Positions 61,520-64,000 of a stretch of DNA of 64,000 nt are shown here, piece after piece. The notes beneath the pieces are model-generated. The model did no database searches, was not told the DNA's origin, and saw nothing but the letters and a program-made list of their open reading frames with translations. A program made the position numbers and the translations under genes. The stretch covers positions 19,654,001-19,718,000 of the forward strand of contig JANTQA010000047.1 in the NCBI GenBank assembly GCA_027625915.1, read 5' to 3'. How positions within the stretch are numbered: the stretch's first letter is position 1; every line of letters starts with the position of its first letter. Source of the stretch: Anaeramoeba flamelloides (taxonomy: Eukaryota > Metamonada > Anaeramoebidae).

Positions 61520-64000
61520 ATGGTAAATTCTGTAAGTGAAAGTGTTGAAACTTTTCAAATTCTAGCAATTGGTTTGAAATTTTAATTTTCTCACGACTTG
61601 AATAAATAAGAAAGAAAAAAAGAAAGAAATTTAACACTCTTCAAAAAAAAACGATTTACACCTTTTCTCAAAAAGTAAAATCCACTTGTTGAACAATATC
61701 AAGCCAGTGGAAGAAAACGAAGAAGATCGATCTTTCTTTAAAAATAACCAAAAAAACAAAAATAAAAAAAAACAAAAAATTATTCACTTTTTTTTTTCCT
61801 CTTTTTCTAATAATCTATAGTTTTTGTAATTTTTGCTGTTTATTGCTTAACAAAATTCCATCTTTTAAAGATGGGATACACTTTTGCATTTGCCGCGGTA
61901 GTAGTTTCATTTTTAATGAGTGCAATTGATTATTCTGATCTGATAAATGGCTACGGGTATTTAGTCTTGGTGCTGTCTGTTGTAATTGGGGTAATTATCG
62001 GTGTAGTGATGGGCATTAAAAACAAAACATTTCACCCACAACGGAAACTGATGCTGTTGAATTCATTTGGCAGTGTTTCTGTTGGCATTTGCTGCATTGG
62101 AATCTATGTCGACCCCGCTGACAATTATTATTTAAACATCAACAAAGAAAAACTATTACTCTTTTTCATTACCTTGAGCATCATTTTTGGGTTTGTTAAC
62201 TTTTGTGGATCTACGATTATTTATTTTCGAATCAATCATTATGCCAAAATGGAAAATGGGAATATAAAGCAAGCAGAAACAGAAAAAGAAAAAGAAAAGG
62301 AAAGCAAACAAGGGAAAACAATGGCGAATATAATTCGAAACATCTTTATGGTTGTAGTGGTCATCGCAATTTGCTTTTTCCTAATACTGTCGATCACAAC
62401 CAATATCAGTTCTGGCTTGAAATATATTTTAATGGTATTTGTGCTGTCGAGCATTTTAGGGATCACATTTTTCGTTACTGTCTATCACAAATACATAACC
62501 TCAAGCTATTTAATTTTAAATAGCCTAACCGGGCTACATTGCATCACTTTAGGGTTTGTAATTTCACACAATTTTCTGATTGCCGCGGGAAGCTTTATTT
62601 GTGGGACCAGTTTGATCACCTTTTTCAAAAATTGTCAAAAGAATGAGATCCAAATTGTTGATTTTCTTTTTAACAATTTATTTGAAAAGAAAGAAGGCGA
62701 CGACTATGAAGGAAATGACGAAGATAATGACGAGGAAATTAATATCATTCCATTGAGCCAATTAAAAAATTTGATTCTGAATAATAAAAAAATCTTGATT
62801 GCGCCAGGTTACGGCCTGGTTGTGTCTCAGGCGCAGCACGTGCTCTCAGAATTTCTTAAATTACTTGCAAATTTCAAAATTAATGCTACAATTGCCATTA
62901 ACCCCATTGCAGGAAGATGCCCAAACCAAATCTTGGAATTATTAAATGACGCGCAAGTTCCATTTAGTGCCGTGTCCGATTTAAACACGTGCAATTCCAA
63001 AATGGCCAAATATGGGCTCGTCTTAGTTTTAGGTGGCAACGATATCATCAATTCAGAGTTTGTCGAAGACCCAGATTCCAACTTTCAGGGCGTCCCCGTC
63101 TTGAAAGTATGGAATGCCAAAAACGTTGTTGTCATTAAAAAGGGCTCTGCAAAGGGCTACAATAAGCGCAGAAACCCAACATTTAAAAAGCGCAATGTGA
63201 AACTCTTCTTAGGCGACATTAAAGAGATCATTACAATTCTAAATAAGGAATTAAAGGGCTTAAGAAGGAAAATCGAAGACGAAATAAAGGAAAGGAAAAT
63301 GAACAAGGAAATCAAAAAAACGCATATCAGGCCAAGCAAATCCCTTGAAAAGCACCAAATATTGTCCGAGTCAGAAGAAAGCTCAGGGTTAGGAACAGGA
63401 TCAGAATTGGAATTGGAGCTTGAAAATACGTTAAACAAAAAGCTGAACGAGAAGAACAAAAATATTCATATCGATACCGACACTGGCACGGAAATTGCCA
63501 GCGAGGAAATTAAAATAAGCAAAGTTGACTTGGTTGAAAAATTCAAAACAATTGGATTCGTATTCGAAGATCTGGAAGAAGAAAAAATCCTAATTTCCAT
63601 CATACCGACGCTGATCAAAAGATATCATTCGCTGGGATTTAACATTCTGATCCATTCTGAAATAGAAAGCCATATCAACTATTCACAAAATGATTACCAG
63701 AATTCGGGAGCACAGATGCTTTCCAACGTGGAAGAGATTTGGGATGGCTCTGATATCATTATTAAATTTTTACCACCAAATTTACAAGATGTCAATTATT
63801 CGCACGAAAAGCAAATCGTCTTTTGCTATTTCTCCTTTATAAGAAACAAGCAACTGATCCAAGCAATCAATGAAAAAAAACTGACATTGCTCAGCATTGA
63901 AGATTTACCAAATATTTTGCAAACACAGAGCTTCAATCCTAATTTGTCCCTCAACCGGATAGTCGGCTACCGAGCGGTAATCGAAGCTGCAACGCATTTT
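61520..64000 (+). CDS. PNT: Divergent proton-translocating NAD(P) transhydrogenase, beta-alpha fusion (partial)
   Basis: The family passes hydride between NADH and NADP+ while moving protons. Exon 1 is 61520-61531 (MVNS), the intron 61532-61870 (GTAAGT...TTAAAG), and exon 2 runs off the right edge; 714 residues are visible. The order is PntB first, then PntA, as in Entamoeba and apicomplexans. Residues 1-275: about eight membrane segments. Residues 300-465: NADP(H) domain with GYGLVVSQAQ near 317, NPIAGRCP, GNDIIN near 392 and VLKVWNAKNVVVIKK. Residues 470-550: a charged linker. From about 555: PntA domain I with VGYRAVIEAA near 703. Changes at important sites: the proton-path His of E. coli PntB (His91, HSF) is Asn (NSF), Asp213 is lost, HPVAGRMPGH is NPIAGRCPNQ, and GYAGVxN is GYNKRRN. 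It may be a paralogue with altered activity. Confidence 0.9.

Noticed and set aside
1-64000. tRNA, rRNA, CRISPR arrays, and LTR or capsid-bearing elements
   Set aside because: Scanning for B-box-like GGTTCGA motifs, spaced repeats and polymerase or integrase motifs found nothing convincing. Reading by eye could miss a single tRNA.

Overview
This window looks like nuclear DNA from an intron-bearing, very AT-rich protist. The evidence is spliced genes with GT-AG introns, a nuclear NDUFV1 gene with an N-terminal organelle-targeting sequence, an OCRL-type phosphatase (5-phosphatase, ASH, RhoGAP), a beta-alpha fused transhydrogenase, long Asn, Lys-Glu and Asn-Glu low-complexity tracts, and standard stop codons. 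An anaerobic or microaerophilic amoeboid protist such as Anaeramoeba would fit, but that is inference from style, not a sequence match.

Layout. 1-1634 (-): a basic and acidic low-complexity protein with an E2F-like winged-helix remnant, cut by the left edge. 1.65-6.7 kb: a dense run of non-autonomous DNA transposons, including one element with mirrored arrays of ATCGCGAT boxes. 6.9-7.6 kb (-): a small unknown protein. 8.9-9.8 kb: a dispersed repeat. 11.7-12.0 kb (-): the last exon of an unknown gene. 12.5-13.3 kb: a TTAA-flanked element. 13.7-18.4 kb (-): a giant coiled-coil protein with LD-like motifs. 20.6-21.7 kb: three hairpin MITEs. 24.7-28.1 kb (+): OCRL-like phosphatase. 30.4-33.9 kb (+): NDUFV1 in two exons. 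36.1-37.5 kb: a TTAA element with a nested mariner-like element. 38.3-42.6 kb (-): a large unknown helical protein in at least four exons. 43.2-43.9 kb: a dispersed repeat. 45.7-47.4 kb (-): a four-exon unknown gene. 49.4-50.0 kb (+): a small membrane protein. 51.8-55.5 kb (-): a CPBP (CAAX-protease-like) membrane protein split by a 2.5 kb intron that holds two repeat elements. 55.9-60.2 kb: Harbinger-like and mariner-like MITEs. 61.5 kb to the end (+): a divergent NAD(P) transhydrogenase, cut by the right edge.

The genes do not form an obvious pathway. NDUFV1 and the transhydrogenase both handle NAD(P)H, probably in or near a mitochondrion-related organelle. OCRL would act in endocytic phosphoinositide turnover. 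Much of the remaining sequence is decayed MITE-type DNA elements (TA-, TNA- and TTAA-flanked families). No transposase gene, reverse transcriptase, tRNA, rRNA or CRISPR was recognised.

The strongest leads for something undescribed are the mirrored ATCGCGAT-box element, the hairpin MITE cluster, the U-tract placed just after most 5' splice sites, the catalytically altered CPBP protein and transhydrogenase, and the LD-motif coiled-coil protein. Three genes show single-base reading-frame breaks, two in or near A-runs and one beside a G-triplet, which could be assembly errors.
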